Assembly (NCBI RefSeq): GCF_902833145.1
Contig: NZ_CADFEN010000023.1
Coordinates: 1 to 47,766 of the forward strand
Origin: Burkholderia sp. BCC0506
Lineage (GTDB): Bacteria > Pseudomonadota > Gammaproteobacteria > Burkholderiales > Burkholderiaceae
Length of the DNA: 47,766 bases
Reading direction: 5' to 3'
This document shows, piece by piece, positions 27,415 to 40,159 of the stretch. The first letter of the stretch is position 1. Each line of letters opens with the position of its first letter. The position numbers and the translations under genes were made by a program. The notes beneath the pieces were generated by a model, which was not told where the DNA came from, searched no databases, and was given only the letters and a program-made list of their open reading frames with translations.

Positions 27415-28158
27415 ATGATCCCGATCCCTCCCCGCGACGCCGCCGCACGACGGCGCGCGATCGTGCTGCGCCGCATCGGCGCCATCGCCGTCGCGGCGGC
27501 GGCCGTGTTCGGCTACCAGCGCATCGTCCAGTCCGCCGAGCCGATGCGCACGGTGCCCGCACCGACGCTCGACGAAACGCCCGGCGCGTCGCACGACGAG
27601 ACGGCCGTGTTCGCCGGCGGCTGCTTCTGGGGCGTGCAGGGCGTGTTCGAGCACGTGAAGGGCGTGAAGCAGGTCACCGCCGGCTATGCGGGCGGTGCGT
27701 CCGAAACCGCGCACTACGCGCTCGTCGGTTCGGGGCTGACGGGGCACGCGGAATCGGTGCGCATCGTCTACGACCCGACGCAGATCACCTACGGCCGGCT
27801 GCTGCAGGTGTTCTTCTCGGTCGCGCACGACCCGACCGAGCTGAACCGGCAAGGCCCCGACGAAGGATCGCAGTACCGCTCCGCGATCTTCCCGACCACC
27901 GCGCAGCAACGTGCCGTCGCGACCGCGTACATCGCGCAGCTCGGCGCCGCGCACGTGTTTCCGGCACCCGTCGTCACGCGCGTCGAGGCCTACAAGGGGT
28001 TCTATCCGGCCGAGGCCTATCATCAGAACTACCTCGAGCTGCATCCCGATGCGCCGTACATCGCGTTCAACGATCTGCCGAAGGTCGCCGGGCTGAAGCA
28101 GCGCTTCCCGGCGCTGTACCGGGCCGACCCGGTGCTGTGGCGCGAAGCGCGCTTATGA
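27415..28158 (+). CDS. msrA: Membrane-anchored methionine-S-sulfoxide reductase MsrA
   Basis: A 247-residue enzyme reducing methionine-S-sulfoxide. An N-terminal basic segment and a hydrophobic stretch (RRIGAIAVAAAAVFGYQRI) act as a signal or anchor, placing it in the periplasm. The catalytic GCFWG is near residue 70, and the family blocks GYAGGASETAHY and SQYRSAIF are present. It contains only that one Cys, so it has no resolving cysteine and must be recycled directly by a reductant, presumably DipZ. AAGGAG precedes ATG 27415. It is the last gene of the msrB-dipZ-msrA unit. Confidence 0.93.
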   Translation: MIPIPPRDAAARRRAIVLRRIGAIAVAAAAVFGYQRIVQSAEPMRTVPAPTLDETPGASHDETAVFAGGCFWGVQGVFEHVKGVKQVTAGYAGGASETAHYALVGSGLTGHAESVRIVYDPTQITYGRLLQVFFSVAHDPTELNRQGPDEGSQYRSAIFPTTAQQRAVATAYIAQLGAAHVFPAPVVTRVEAYKGFYPAEAYHQNYLELHPDAPYIAFNDLPKVAGLKQRFPALYRADPVLWREARL

Positions 28159-28199
28159 GCCGCTTGTGAGCCGCTTGTGAGCCGCTTGCGCGCCGCTCG
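28151..28199 (+). repeat. 11-base tandem repeat across the msrA stop
   Basis: GCTTATGAGCC, two copies of GCTTGTGAGCC, then the degenerate GCTTGCGCGCC and GCTCG. The first unit contains the msrA stop codon. It probably arose by slippage. Confidence 0.7.
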
Positions 28200-28426
28200 C
28201 GACCGTCTGCCCGCGGCATGACGGCATGCCGGCCGCCGTACAGCCGCGCCGTGCGCCGCCACGCGTCGGCGGCGACCGCTTTGCGCCGCATCAACGAACC
28301 GGCGGACGCGATGCCGGGGCAAACCCGCATCGCGTCCGCCGCGGCCGGCAACTTCGCGTAGACTTCTCCTGATCCCCGCCGCACGATGCGGCACCCGGAC
28401 CACCGGCCAGCCAGGAGGCGTCACGC

Positions 28427-29542
28427 ATGCGCGCAGTGCCTTTGCCTGACAGCAATACCCTCGAAGAACCGTCCACCGGCACGGTCGTGCGCGACCTGCG
28501 CCGCGTGCCCATTCATCCCGATCACTGGTACCCGCTCGCCTGGTCGCGCGAGCTCAAGCGCGGCAAGACGCTCGGCGTGCGCTTCGCCGGCGAGCCGATC
28601 GTGCTCGTGCGCACCGAATCGGGCGCCGTGTATGCGCTCGAGGATCGTTGCGCGCACCGCCAGGTGCCGCTGCACGCGGGCGTCGTGAGCGGCGAAACGC
28701 TGCGCTGCTGCTATCACGGCTGGACCTACGCGTGCGACAGCGGCCGCTGCGTCGACGTGCCCTACCTCGGCCGCGAACGCTTGCCCAACGGCGTGCGCGC
28801 GTATCCGTGCCGCGAAGCGCACGGGCTGATCTTCGTGTTCCCGGGCGACGCCACGCTCGCCGACACGCGGCCGTTCCCCGCGCTCGAATCGGCGGACGAT
28901 CGAGCGTTCAAGACACGCCGTTTCGGCCGCGAGGTCAAGTGCCACTACTCGTTCATGCACGAGAACCTGATGGACATGAACCATCAGTTCCTGCATCGCA
29001 AGCAGATGGGGCAGATGCGCGCACGCTCCGTGGGCCGCCGCCGCGGCGACGACTGGGTCGAGGTCGACTACACGTTCGCGCGGATGGAAGGCAAGCAGCC
29101 GGTCGGCGAGGCGCTCGTGTTCGGTTCGAGCAAGAAGCCCGGCGACCAGGCCAACAAGAGCGTGATGACGGTGCGCACCGAGTATCCGTACCAGACGCTG
29201 CGGATCCGGTCGAGCGAAGGCACGCTCGTGATGGACCTGTGGATCGTCTACGTGCCGCTCGACGCGGAGCAGCGCACCAACCGCACGTTCGGGCTGCTGT
29301 CGATCCACAAGCCCGGCATCCCGTTCGCACTCGATCTCGCGTGGCCGCTGCTCGTGTGGTTCACCGAGCGCATCTTCCGCGAGGATCGCTGGATCGTCGA
29401 ACGGGAGCAGGAAGCGCATGACCGGCAGGGCGCCGACTGGAACCACGAGGTGTTCCCGGTCATCAACGAGCTGCGCGACCTGCTGCGCCAGTGCGGCGCG
29501 CGCACCGTGATCCCGATCCGCGACGCGCGTGACAGCGCATGA
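28427..29542 (+). CDS. Rieske non-haem iron oxygenase, alpha-type subunit
   Basis: A 371-residue oxygenase component. The N-terminal Rieske [2Fe-2S] site is C-x-H (RCAHRQVPLHAG, near residue 74) and C-x2-H (CCYHGWTY, near 96). The mononuclear iron site follows the D-x2-H-x3-H pattern in ENLMDMNHQFLHRK near residue 187. Such enzymes hydroxylate or demethylate aromatic or sterol-like substrates. No ferredoxin, reductase or beta subunit is adjacent, so its electron donor must be encoded elsewhere. AGGAGG precedes ATG 28427. It converges with the pyrimidine salvage operon; the substrate is unknown. Confidence 0.88.
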   Translation: MRAVPLPDSNTLEEPSTGTVVRDLRRVPIHPDHWYPLAWSRELKRGKTLGVRFAGEPIVLVRTESGAVYALEDRCAHRQVPLHAGVVSGETLRCCYHGWTYACDSGRCVDVPYLGRERLPNGVRAYPCREAHGLIFVFPGDATLADTRPFPALESADDRAFKTRRFGREVKCHYSFMHENLMDMNHQFLHRKQMGQMRARSVGRRRGDDWVEVDYTFARMEGKQPVGEALVFGSSKKPGDQANKSVMTVRTEYPYQTLRIRSSEGTLVMDLWIVYVPLDAEQRTNRTFGLLSIHKPGIPFALDLAWPLLVWFTERIFREDRWIVEREQEAHDRQGADWNHEVFPVINELRDLLRQCGARTVIPIRDARDSA

Positions 29543-29575
29543 GGCGACGCGCGCGGCTCGCCTCGGCGCGTGCGG

Positions 29576-29965
29576 TTACAGCATGAACGCACCCGGCAGC
29601 AACGCGCTGGCCGTCGTGATCTCGACGGCCCCTTTCAGGTTGGCGAGAATCACCTCGATGTCGGGCTTGCCGATCTCGACGATCACCTGGCGGCATGCGC
29701 CGCACGGCGCGATCGGGCCGTCCGTGTCGCCGACGACCGCGAGCCGCGCGAAATCCCCCGGCCGATAGCCGGCGGCGATCGCCGCGAACATCGCCGTGCG
29801 CTCCGCGCAATTGCACAGTCCGTACGACGCGTTCTCGACGTTGCAGCCGTGGAAAACCGTCCCGTCGCGCGCTTGCAGCGCCGCGCCGACCTTGAAGCGC
29901 GAATACGGCGCATACGCGCGTTCGCGCGCTGCCTTCGCCTGTTCGATCAGTTCGTCTCGTTCCAT
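29576..29965 (-). CDS. cdd: Cytidine deaminase
   Basis: A 129-residue enzyme converting cytidine and deoxycytidine to uridine and deoxyuridine in the cytoplasm. Zinc and catalytic residues are visible in FHGCNVENASYG (Cys, catalytic Glu) and PCGACRQV (two Cys). The length matches the tetrameric short form. It is the last gene of nupC-deoA-cdd, 24 bases after deoA, and feeds the uracil catabolic genes upstream on the same strand. Confidence 0.95.
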   Translation of the reverse strand: MERDELIEQAKAARERAYAPYSRFKVGAALQARDGTVFHGCNVENASYGLCNCAERTAMFAAIAAGYRPGDFARLAVVGDTDGPIAPCGACRQVIVEIGKPDIEVILANLKGAVEITTASALLPGAFML

Positions 29966-29989
29966 CTGTGATATCTCCCTGAGCAGAGG

Positions 29990-31306
29990 TCAGCCGATCT
30001 GCTGATAAAGGGTCGGCGGCGGCTCGCCCGTGTCGCCGAGCACGTAGCTGCGCGTAATCATGTCGATCGCATGCGCGGCCGTTGCGTCGTCGCGGGCGTG
30101 CACGAAGCCGAGCGGCTCGCCGGCCTCGATGCGCTGCCCGATCTCCGCGAGCGCCGACAGGCCGACGCTGACGTCGATCGCGTCCTCCGCGCGCGTACGG
30201 CCGCCGCCGAGCGCGACCACCGCCAGCCCGAGCGCGCGGCAATCGACACGCTGCACCACGCCGCTCGCGGGCGCCGGGACCGGCACGATCACCGCTGCGC
30301 GTGCCAGGTGCCGCGCGGGCGCGTCGATCAGGTCGGCCGGGCCGCCGAGCGCGACGACCATGCGTGCGAAACGCTCGGCCGCCGCGCCTGAATCGAGCGC
30401 CTGCTGCAGTTTCTCGCGCGCGTGCGCGGCATCGCGCGCCAGCCCGCCGGTCACGAGCAGTTCCGCCGACAGCGCCATCGTCACGTCGTGCAACCGCGCG
30501 GGACGCGACTTGCCCGTCAGGTAGTCGATCGCGCACGCGACCTCGAGCGCATTGCCCGCGCACGGCGCGAGCGACTGGTTCATGTCGGTGAGAATCGCGG
30601 TCGTCTTCATGCCGGCGCCGTTGCCGACGTCGACGATGCTGCGGGCCAGTTCCGCCGATTTCTCCGCGGTCGGCATGAACGCGCCGGAGCCGACCTTGAC
30701 GTCCATCACGAGCCCGTCGAGCCCCGCGGCAAGCTTCTTCGACAGGATCGACGCGGTGATCATCGCCACCGATTCGACGGTCGCCGTCACGTCGCGGATC
30801 GCATAGATGCGCTTGTCGGCCGGCGCGAGCCGCGCGGTCTGCCCGATGATCGCGACGCCGACCTCGCGCACCGTGCGGCGAAACGCGTCCGTATCGGGCA
30901 TCACGTCGTAGCCGGGAATCGCGCTCAGCTTGTCGAGCGTGCCGCCGGTGTGACCGAGCCCGCGCCCCGAGATCATCGGCACGTAGCCGCCGCACGCGGC
31001 GACCATCGGCCCGAGCATCAACGACACGACATCGCCGACGCCGCCCGTCGAATGCTTGTCGATCACCGGGCCGCCGAGATCGAGCGCGCGCCAGTCGAGC
31101 ACGTCGCCCGAATCGCGCTGCGCGAGCGTCAGCGCGACGCGCTCGTCCGTGCTCAGGTCGTTGAAATACACGGCCATCGCGAACGCGGCCACCTGGCCCT
31201 CGGTCACGCTGCCGTCGGTCACGCCGCGCACGAACGCGGCCATGCCGTCGCGATCGAGCGGCTGCCCGTCGCGCTTCCTGCGAATGAATTCCTGCGGTAG
31301 AAACAT
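29990..31306 (-). CDS. deoA: Thymidine phosphorylase
   Basis: A 438-residue enzyme that splits thymidine or deoxyuridine with phosphate to the base and deoxyribose-1-phosphate. Family blocks are [16 protein letters not shown] and the signature [17 protein letters not shown], with [12 protein letters not shown] later. Length is typical. GAGG precedes ATG 31306; an upstream in-frame start adds unlikely residues. It lies between nupC (78 bases) and cdd (24 bases) on one likely transcript. Confidence 0.95.
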   Translation of the reverse strand: MFLPQEFIRRKRDGQPLDRDGMAAFVRGVTDGSVTEGQVAAFAMAVYFNDLSTDERVALTLAQRDSGDVLDWRALDLGGPVIDKHSTGGVGDVVSLMLGPMVAACGGYVPMISGRGLGHTGGTLDKLSAIPGYDVMPDTDAFRRTVREVGVAIIGQTARLAPADKRIYAIRDVTATVESVAMITASILSKKLAAGLDGLVMDVKVGSGAFMPTAEKSAELARSIVDVGNGAGMKTTAILTDMNQSLAPCAGNALEVACAIDYLTGKSRPARLHDVTMALSAELLVTGGLARDAAHAREKLQQALDSGAAAERFARMVVALGGPADLIDAPARHLARAAVIVPVPAPASGVVQRVDCRALGLAVVALGGGRTRAEDAIDVSVGLSALAEIGQRIEAGEPLGFVHARDDATAAHAIDMITRSYVLGDTGEPPPTLYQQIG

Positions 31307-31384
31307 CGTTGCCTCGTTTCGATCGGTCGGGGTCGACTGCACGGTTTCGGGCCTGTTCACGCCAATAACGGGTTTGCGCTGGCC

Positions 31385-32659
31385 CTAATGCAGCGAGAAA
31401 AACAGGCCGGCAATCGCCGCGCTCATCAGGTTCGACAGCGTCGCGGCCGTCAGCGCGCGCAAGCCGAGCCGCGCGACGTCCGAGCGGCGCTCGGGCGCGA
31501 CCGCGCTGAAGCCGCCGGCGAGAATCGCGATCGACGAGAAGTTCGCAAAGCCGCACAGCGCGAACGACACGATCGCGAGCGTCTTCGGGTCGAGCACCTG
31601 CAGGCCGGCCGCCGCCGCGTGCGCGCCGCCCTTCAGGTACGGCGACAGGTCGCCGTATGCGACGAATTCGTTGAAGATCAGCTTCTCGCCGATGAAGTTG
31701 CCGGCCAGCGCCGCGTCGTGCCACGGCACGCCGATGATCCACGCGAGCGGCGCGAACAGGTGGCCGATGATGCCGACCAGCGTGACTTGCGGGAAGCCCG
31801 CGAACGCGGCCGCGCCGCCGACGATCAGGTTCATCAGCGCGATGAGCCCGACGAACGCGATCAGCATCGCGCCGACGTTGATCGCGATGCGCAGGCCGAC
31901 CGATGCGCCGGACGCCGCGGCCTCGATCACGTTGGCGGCACGCTTGTCGTCGAAATCGAGGCCGTCGACCACCACGCGGCTCGGCTCGACGGTCGGAAAC
32001 AGCAGCTTGCCGAACAGCAGCCCGCCCGGCACCGCCATGAACGACGCCGCGAGCAGGTACTCCATCTTCACGCCGAGGCCGGCGTAGCCGACCAGCACCG
32101 AGCCCGCGACCGACGCCATGCCGCTCGCCATCACCGTGAAGATCTCGGCGCTCGTCATGTTGCGCACGAACGGCTTCACGAGCGCGGGCATCTCGCTTTG
32201 CCCGAGGAAGATCGTCGCGACGGCCGAGCACGCTTCGATGCGGCTCACGCCCAGCACTTTCGCGAGCCCCGCCCCGAGGATCGCGACGATCCACTTCATC
32301 ACGCCGATGTAGTACAGCACCGAGATCAGCGCGGTGACGAAGATGATCATCGGCAGCACGCGCAGGCCGAACACGAACCCGCCGTCGCCGAACAGCTGGA
32401 ACATGCGCGCGTCGACCAGCCCGCCGAACACGAACGCGATGCCGTGATTGCCCATGTCGAGCACGCGATTGACGCCGTTCGCGGCCGCGGCCAGCGCCGT
32501 GCGGCCCGACGGCACGAACAGCACGAGCGCGCCGATCGCGAACTGCGTGAGCAGCGCGGCGATCATGGTCCGCGCACTGACCGCGCGGCGGTTGTTCGAC
32601 AGCAGATACGCGACCAGCAACAGAAACAGCATACCGAGGAGACTGCGCAGAATATCCAC
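31385..32659 (-). CDS. nupC: NupC-family concentrative nucleoside transporter
   Basis: A 424-residue inner-membrane cation-coupled nucleoside importer with the CNT core (LGQSEMPALVKPFVRNMTSAEIFTVM region) and gate motifs (KLIFNEFVAYGDLS, SFALCGFANFSSIAILAGG). The GTG at 32659 is chosen because AAGGAG lies six bases before it; the upstream GTG at 32677 would put that site inside the gene. First gene of nupC-deoA-cdd. The region before it has an inverted repeat CAACT-TGATC-AGTTG (32821-32835) that could be an operator. Confidence 0.92.
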   Translation of the reverse strand: MDILRSLLGMLFLLLVAYLLSNNRRAVSARTMIAALLTQFAIGALVLFVPSGRTALAAAANGVNRVLDMGNHGIAFVFGGLVDARMFQLFGDGGFVFGLRVLPMIIFVTALISVLYYIGVMKWIVAILGAGLAKVLGVSRIEACSAVATIFLGQSEMPALVKPFVRNMTSAEIFTVMASGMASVAGSVLVGYAGLGVKMEYLLAASFMAVPGGLLFGKLLFPTVEPSRVVVDGLDFDDKRAANVIEAAASGASVGLRIAINVGAMLIAFVGLIALMNLIVGGAAAFAGFPQVTLVGIIGHLFAPLAWIIGVPWHDAALAGNFIGEKLIFNEFVAYGDLSPYLKGGAHAAAAGLQVLDPKTLAIVSFALCGFANFSSIAILAGGFSAVAPERRSDVARLGLRALTAATLSNLMSAAIAGLFFSLH

Positions 32660-32852
32660 CTTATGCTCCTTTCTCACTATTTGAACTGTCCGGCGGGCGG
32701 CCCGTGCCCGCGACCCGCGTGATCGGGTGGGTGGATGTTACTCGCTCGGCATGCACGCCGGCAACGTCGCCAAAATCGCCGCGATCAACGACGTCGATCG
32801 TTTCCTTTTTCGTTCTTCACCAACTTGATCAGTTGTTCTACCTACCCCATCG

Positions 32853-32897
32853 AAAACGCGCGCGGGGCGTGCCGTTCGAACGGGCACGCCCCGCGCG
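32853..32897 (-). terminator. Intrinsic terminator of the uracil catabolic operon
   Basis: A perfect 15-base-pair GC-rich stem (arms 32859-32873 and 32883-32897) with a 9-base loop, then a TTTT tract (minus strand). It begins 13 bases after the dihydropyrimidinase stop. Confidence 0.75.
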
Positions 32898-32909
32898 ACA
32901 CGCGTTCGT

Positions 32910-36041
<3,132 letters not shown>

Positions 36042-37358
36042 TCAAGCCGCCTTCGCGTGCTTCTCGGGCGCGGCCGCCGGGCCGCCGCTCGAACCGGCTT
36101 CCGCGCTCGCCGGATTGTTCGGATGCGTGGTCCAGTTCGCGTAGTCGCCCGAGTCGACGCGCTCCATCGTGATGCATTGCTCGACCGGACACACATGCAT
36201 GCAAAGATTGCACCCGACGCATGCCGAATCGACCACTTCGAAATGCCGCACGCCGTCCTTCGTCGCCGTGATCGCCTGGTGCGACGTGTCCTCGCACGCG
36301 ATATGGCACAGCCCGCACTGGATGCAGCGGTCCTGGTCGATGCGCGCCTTGATGTCGTACTTCAGGTTCAGGTATTTCCAGTCCGTCACGTTCGGCACCG
36401 CGCGGCCGCGGATGTCGTCGAGCGTCGCGTAGCCCTTCTCGTCCATCCAGTTCGCCAACCCATCGACGAGATCCGACACGATCCGGAAACCGTAGTGCAT
36501 CGCGGCGGTGCACACCTGCACGCTGCCGGCGCCGAGCACCATGAACTCGGCCGCGTCGCGCCACGACGAGATGCCGCCGATGCCCGAGATCGGCAGATTC
36601 GGTGTTTGCGGATCGCGTGCGATCTCCGCGACCATGTTCAGCGCGATCGGCTTGACCGCCGGGCCGCAATAGCCGCCGTGCGTGCCCTTGCCGTCGACGG
36701 TCGGCATCGGCGCCATCTGGTCGAGATCGACCGCGACGATCGAGTTGATCGTGTTGATCAGCGACACGCCGTCCGCGCCGCCCTTGTACGCGGCGCGCGA
36801 ACCCATCCGGATGTCGCTGATGTTCGGCGTGAGCTTCACGAGGCACGGCAGCTTCGTGCCCTCCTTCACCCAGCGCGTGACCATCTCGACGTATTCGGGC
36901 ACCTGCCCGACCGCCGCGCCCATCCCGCGCTCGCTCATCCCGTGCGGGCAACCGAAGTTGAGTTCGACCGCGTCGGCCCCGGTATCCTCGACGAGCGGGA
37001 GGATCCATTTCCAGTCGCGCTCGTTGCACGGCACCATCAGCGACACGATCAGCGCACGGTCCGGCCAGTCGCGCTTCACCTGCGCGATCTCTTTCAGGTT
37101 CACGTCGAGCGGACGGTCGGTGATCAGCTCGATGTTGTTCAGCCCCGCGATGCGCTGGCCGTTCCACTGCACCGCGCCATAGCGCGAACTGACGTTGACG
37201 ACGTGCGGATCGAGCCCGAGCGTCTTCCACACGACGCCGCCCCAGCCCGCCTCGAACGCGCGATTGACGTTGTAGGCCTTGTCGGTGGGCGGCGCGGACG
37301 CCAGCCAGAAGGGGTTCGGCGAAGCGATGCCTGCGATGGTGCAGCGAAGGTCGGCCAT
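36042..37358 (-). CDS. preA: NAD-dependent dihydropyrimidine dehydrogenase subunit PreA
   Basis: A 438-residue catalytic subunit reducing uracil or thymine to the dihydro form. The dihydroorotate-dehydrogenase-like FMN barrel carries the active-site Cys in LNFGCPHGMSERGMG. The C-terminal ferredoxin domain has two [4Fe-4S] motifs (CIQCGLCHIAC and CVGCNLCMHVC). It works with PreT, encoded 55 bases upstream. The start at ATG 37358 gives the family's usual N-terminus (MADLRCTIAGIASPNPFW). It is the first committed enzyme of the pathway. Confidence 0.95.
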   Translation of the reverse strand: MADLRCTIAGIASPNPFWLASAPPTDKAYNVNRAFEAGWGGVVWKTLGLDPHVVNVSSRYGAVQWNGQRIAGLNNIELITDRPLDVNLKEIAQVKRDWPDRALIVSLMVPCNERDWKWILPLVEDTGADAVELNFGCPHGMSERGMGAAVGQVPEYVEMVTRWVKEGTKLPCLVKLTPNISDIRMGSRAAYKGGADGVSLINTINSIVAVDLDQMAPMPTVDGKGTHGGYCGPAVKPIALNMVAEIARDPQTPNLPISGIGGISSWRDAAEFMVLGAGSVQVCTAAMHYGFRIVSDLVDGLANWMDEKGYATLDDIRGRAVPNVTDWKYLNLKYDIKARIDQDRCIQCGLCHIACEDTSHQAITATKDGVRHFEVVDSACVGCNLCMHVCPVEQCITMERVDSGDYANWTTHPNNPASAEAGSSGGPAAAPEKHAKAA

Positions 37359-37413
37359 GTTCGGCTCCGTGAGAATGGGGTCGTGTTCGGTGTGCTGACG
37401 ATGCGTCGCGCGT

Positions 37414-38751
37414 TCAGGCCGCCTTCGCGTCGCGCGCCGCGAGCGTCGCGTCGATCGACGCGGCCGCGCGCTTGCCGTCCTGCACGGCCTGCACCGTCAG
37501 GTCGATGCCGCCCGTCGCCGCGCAGTCGCCGCCGGCCCATACGTCCGGCAGCGCCGTGCGCCCGTCCGCGTCCACCGCGATGCGCGTGCCGTCCGCGGTC
37601 AGCAGCGCGGCCGCGATACCGTCCGGCGCCAGCGTCTGGCCGATCGCCTTGAGCACCATGTCCGCGTCGACGGTGAAGCGCTCGCCCGATGCGGCTTCGA
37701 ATTCGACAGCGGTCACCTGCCCGTTCGTCCCGGCCATCCGCACCGGCTTCGCGTGCGTGACGAGCGTGACGCCGCTCTTCTGCGCGAACTCGCGCTCGGC
37801 CCACGTCGCGCTCATCGCGTCCACGCCGCGCCGGTACACCATCGTCACGCGCTCCGCGCCGAGCTTGCGGCTCTGTACCGCCGCGTCGATCGCCGTATTG
37901 CCGCCACCGATCACGACCACGCGCCGCCCGACCGGCACGTTCTCGAGCCCGTCGGCCTGCCGCACCTGCTCGATGAAATCGACCGCGTTCATCACGCCGC
38001 TCAATTGCTCGCCGTCGATCGCGAGCGTCCGCACGCCGCCCAGCCCCATCGCGAGAAAGACCGCATCGTGCTGCTCGCGCAATGCATCGAGCGTCACGTC
38101 GCGTCCGATCGCCACGCCCGTTTCCAGCGCGATGCCGCCCACCGACAGCAGCCACTCGACTTCGCGCTGCGCGAAATCGTCGACCGTCTTGTACGCGGCG
38201 ATCCCGTATTCGTTGAGGCCGCCGGCCTTCGGGCGCGCATCGAACAGCGTGACGCGGTGCCCGGCGAGCGCGAGCCGGTGCGCGCACGCGAGCCCGGCCG
38301 GCCCCGCGCCGACCACCGCCACATGACGGCCCGTCTCGGGCGCGCGCCGGAACTGCACGGCGCCGGTCTCCATCGCCCAGTCGGTCGCGTGCCGCTGCAG
38401 CGCGCCGATCGCGACCGGCTGCGCATCCTGATGGTTGCGCACGCACGCGCCTTCGCACAGGATCTCGGTCGGGCACACGCGTGCGCACATCCCGCCGAGC
38501 GGATTCGCGGACAGGATGTCGGTCGCGGCGCCCTTCAGGTTGCCGTTGCCGATCTTGCGGATGAAGCTCGGGATGTCGATCTGCGTGGGGCACGCGTGCA
38601 CGCACGGCGCGTCGTAGCAGTAATGGCAGCGGCTGGCCGCCGCGGCCGCGGCAGTCGGATCGAGCAGCGGCGCGATATCGGCGAATTCGCACGAGAGTTG
38701 CGTGGACGACAGACGATGCGCGGCGATATCGCCGGTTGGCTGGGTGGTCAT
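37414..38751 (-). CDS. preT: NAD-dependent dihydropyrimidine dehydrogenase subunit PreT
   Basis: A 445-residue electron-transfer subunit resembling the small subunit of glutamate synthase. N-terminal Cys-rich motifs (CHYCYDAPCVHACP and CARVCPTEILCEGAC) bind Fe-S clusters. Two nucleotide folds follow: FAD in VAVVGAGPAGLACAHRLA and NAD in VVVIGGGNTAIDAA. It delivers electrons from NADH to PreA. AAGGA precedes ATG 38751. It follows the carbamoylase gene by 127 bases. Confidence 0.95.
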   Translation of the reverse strand: MTTQPTGDIAAHRLSSTQLSCEFADIAPLLDPTAAAAAASRCHYCYDAPCVHACPTQIDIPSFIRKIGNGNLKGAATDILSANPLGGMCARVCPTEILCEGACVRNHQDAQPVAIGALQRHATDWAMETGAVQFRRAPETGRHVAVVGAGPAGLACAHRLALAGHRVTLFDARPKAGGLNEYGIAAYKTVDDFAQREVEWLLSVGGIALETGVAIGRDVTLDALREQHDAVFLAMGLGGVRTLAIDGEQLSGVMNAVDFIEQVRQADGLENVPVGRRVVVIGGGNTAIDAAVQSRKLGAERVTMVYRRGVDAMSATWAEREFAQKSGVTLVTHAKPVRMAGTNGQVTAVEFEAASGERFTVDADMVLKAIGQTLAPDGIAAALLTADGTRIAVDADGRTALPDVWAGGDCAATGGIDLTVQAVQDGKRAAASIDATLAARDAKAA

Positions 38752-38878
38752 ACGCGTTCCTTCGACTGGGTGGAGACAAAGCCGCCCCCGCCGGCTGCGG
38801 ATGCACAGTCGGGGCGGTCATGCTTAGGAATGCAAATGCCTGATGCGATGCAGCCTCGCGGCTGCTACGGGCGGCCCG

Positions 38879-40159
38879 TCATGAGGCCGGCTCGCACGCA
38901 CGCGACAGCATCGCGTGCAGCAGTACGTTCGCGCCGGCCTCGATCCATGCGGGCGTCGCGTCCTCGATCTCGTTGTGGCTGATGCCGTCGACGCAGGGCA
39001 CGAACACCATCGACGTCGGCGCGACCTGCGCCAGATAGCACGCGTCATGCCCCGCGCCCGACACGATGTCGCGATGCGAGTAGCCGAAGCGGTCGGCCGC
39101 ATCGCGCACCGCGGCGATGCAGGCGGGATCGAATGCCACGGGCTTGTAGTAGAAAATCTGCTCGAGTTCGGTGTCGAGCCCGATGTCGCCCGCGATGCGC
39201 GCGACGCCGTCGCGCAGCGCCGCGTCCATCTTCGCAAGCACGGCGTCGTCCGGATGACGGAAATCGACGGTGAAGAACACGCGCCCCGGAATCACGTTGC
39301 GCGAATTCGGGTGGACCTGCATCATGCCGACCGTCGCGCAGCCGAACGGCGCATGATCGAGGCCGATCCGGTTCACGAGATCGACCACGCGCGACGCGCC
39401 GAGCAACGCGTCGCGGCGGCGCGGCATCGGCGTCGGCCCCGCGTGCGCTTCCTGCCCGATGAACGTGATCTCGTACCAGCGCTGCCCCTGCGCGTCGGTC
39501 ACGACGCCGATCGTCTTGCATTCCGCTTCGAGAATCGGCCCCTGCTCGATATGCAGTTCGAACGCCGCATGCAGCTTGCGCCCGCCGCACGGCACGTCGC
39601 CCGCGTAGCCGATGCGTGCCAGTTCTTCGCCGATCGTCTTGCCGTCGACATCCTTGCGCGACAACCCGTATTCGAGCGGGAACACGCCCGCGAACACGCC
39701 CGATGCGACCATCGCGGGCGCGAAGCGCGAACCTTCCTCGTTGGTCCAGATCACGACCTCGACCGGATGCTCGGTCTCGACGCCGTGATCGTTCAGACTG
39801 CGAATCACTTCCAGGCCGCCGAGCACGCCGTAGATGCCGTCGAAACGCCCGCCGGTCGGCTGCGAATCCGCATGCGAGCCCGTGACGACCGGCGCCGCGT
39901 CGGCCACGCGGCCCGCGCGGCGCATGAACACGTTGCCCATCGTATCGACCGTCACCGTGCAGCCGGCGGCCTTCGCCCAACTGACGATCAGGTCGCGGCC
40001 GGCCTTGTCGAGATCGGTCAGCGCGAGGCGGCACACACCGCCTTTCGGCGTCGCGCCGATCTTCGCGACTTCCATCAGGCTCTCCCACAATCGCTTGCCG
40101 TCGACCTTGATCGACGTGTCGAAAGCTGCCCGCTTCACTGTTTCCGATACCGCGTTCAT
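38879..40159 (-). CDS. Zn-dependent N-carbamoyl amidohydrolase (beta-ureidopropionase type)
   Basis: A 426-residue M20-family hydrolase releasing ammonia and CO2 from N-carbamoyl-beta-alanine to give beta-alanine, the third pathway step. Metal-site motifs are GSHADSQPTGGRFDG, VVIWTNEEGSRFAP, FELHIEQGPIL and SGAGHDACY. The L-carbamoylase and allantoate hydrolase families are close, so the precise substrate is assigned by neighbourhood. AGGAG precedes ATG 40159. First gene of the operon, divergent from the TetR gene at 40479. Confidence 0.9.
   Translation of the reverse strand: MNAVSETVKRAAFDTSIKVDGKRLWESLMEVAKIGATPKGGVCRLALTDLDKAGRDLIVSWAKAAGCTVTVDTMGNVFMRRAGRVADAAPVVTGSHADSQPTGGRFDGIYGVLGGLEVIRSLNDHGVETEHPVEVVIWTNEEGSRFAPAMVASGVFAGVFPLEYGLSRKDVDGKTIGEELARIGYAGDVPCGGRKLHAAFELHIEQGPILEAECKTIGVVTDAQGQRWYEITFIGQEAHAGPTPMPRRRDALLGASRVVDLVNRIGLDHAPFGCATVGMMQVHPNSRNVIPGRVFFTVDFRHPDDAVLAKMDAALRDGVARIAGDIGLDTELEQIFYYKPVAFDPACIAAVRDAADRFGYSHRDIVSGAGHDACYLAQVAPTSMVFVPCVDGISHNEIEDATPAWIEAGANVLLHAMLSRACEPAS

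Noticed and set aside
29463-32294. A 943-codon minus-strand open frame over cdd, deoA and nupC
   Set aside because: Composition is almost only Arg, Ala, Gly and Asp, and it crosses three well-recognised genes in another frame.
37139-38821. A 560-codon minus-strand frame over preT
   Set aside because: Arg-rich shadow of preT; the true frame has FAD, NAD and Fe-S motifs.
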